Shown in pieces: positions 6,201-6,353 of a stretch of 6,353 bases of DNA (its first letter is position 1; the number at the start of each line of letters is the position of its first letter). The position numbers were made by a program, and so were the translations under genes. Source of the stretch: Erysipelotrichaceae bacterium. Its GTDB lineage: Bacteria; Bacillota_I; Bacilli_A; Erysipelotrichales; Erysipelotrichaceae. The notes under the pieces are model-generated. The model was not told where the DNA came from. It searched no databases and saw only the letters and a program-made list of their open reading frames with translations. The stretch is taken from the NCBI GenBank assembly GCA_024681275.1, contig JAILBD010000168.1:1-6353 (forward strand), given 5' to 3'.

Positions 6201-6270
6201 GGGCACCCGTACCTAGCGGGATCGAAAATGGATACAGAGCTATTTTATATCCTTGAAAGTGGTGGAGAAG
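6201..6270 (+). other. Structured-looking 5' leader of the second regulator
   Basis: Roughly 70-nt leader between the predicted start and the ATG at 6271. CCCGT (6206-6210) can pair with GCGGG (6216-6220) around ACCTA, and GGATA (6230-6234) with TATCC (6248-6252). CACC (6204-6207) can also pair with GGTG (6261-6264) in the ribosome binding site, which excludes the first hairpin. It was not recognised as any riboswitch class considered (fluoride, Mn yybP-ykoY, NiCo, c-di-GMP, preQ1, guanidine, ZTP, T-box). Confidence 0.3.
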
Positions 6271-6353
6271 ATGAAACTGACAGGAAATCAAATCATGTAT
6301 TTACTTACGATCAAAAAACTCAGCCAGGAAAAGCACGTCATCAAGAGCGTTGA
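6271..6353 (+). CDS. Second DtxR-like metalloregulator (3' partial)
   Basis: Only the first 27 residues and two bases of the next codon are present, so this rests on the N-terminus alone. They read MKLTGNQIMYLLTIKKLSQE followed by KHVIKSV. This lines up with the start of the other regulator in this window: IMYLLTI against EMYLESI, and LSQE then a V-x-S-(V/I)-D step into the helix-turn-helix. Met9-Tyr10 occupies the same place as the metal-ligand Met of DtxR. The Glu12 of the first regulator is Leu12 here. The start is supported by GGTGGAG at 6261-6267, three bases before the ATG. It has its own promoter region and lies on the same strand as feo, behind the operon terminator. A generic winged-helix regulator cannot be excluded until the rest is seen. 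Confidence 0.62.
   Translation, partial: MKLTGNQIMYLLTIKKLSQEKHVIKSV

Overview
The window looks like chromosomal DNA from a Gram-positive Firmicute. The strongest pointers are AAGGAGG-type ribosome binding sites, U-tailed hairpin terminators, a FeoA-FeoA-FeoB-small Cys-rich membrane protein operon, and a TGS-domain nucleoside kinase. Base composition is close to half GC. A gut-type clostridial or Erysipelotrichia lineage would fit, but that assignment is inference and cannot be fixed from this sequence.

Layout: (1) 2-1093 (+) is the 3' part of a metal-dependent amidohydrolase whose start lies left of the window. (2) 1114-2772 (+) is a complete uridine-kinase-like nucleoside kinase with an N-terminal ThrRS-like (TGS plus editing-like) region; it follows gene 1 by 20 bases and is probably co-transcribed with it. 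(3) 2771-2800 is a terminator that works in both directions, shared with the convergent gene. (4) 2780-3154 (-) is a short DtxR-family metalloregulator whose visible metal-site residues are of the iron type. (5) 3155-3283 is the divergent control region, with a near-consensus promoter for the feo operon and inverted repeats that look like metalloregulator boxes. (6) 3284-6119 (+) is the ferrous iron uptake operon: two different FeoA proteins, FeoB, and a FeoB-associated Cys-rich membrane peptide, closed by a terminator at 6123-6160. (7) 6161-6270 is a new promoter region with a perfect 8-bp inverted repeat and a roughly 70-nt leader. (8) 6271-6353 (+) is the start of a second DtxR-like regulator, cut by the window end.

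How it fits together: FeoB imports Fe(II) with FeoA partners and the small membrane peptide. When iron is plentiful, the upstream DtxR-type protein, loaded with Fe(II), would be expected to bind the boxes in the feo promoter and shut the operon down. A related regulator begins directly after the operon, so the iron-uptake genes are bracketed by two paralogous metal sensors. Genes 1 and 2 have no evident link to iron. The feo system itself is well known; the less ordinary parts are the paired regulators, the possibly leaderless regulator transcript, the repeat architecture of the feo promoter, and the leader of the second regulator.
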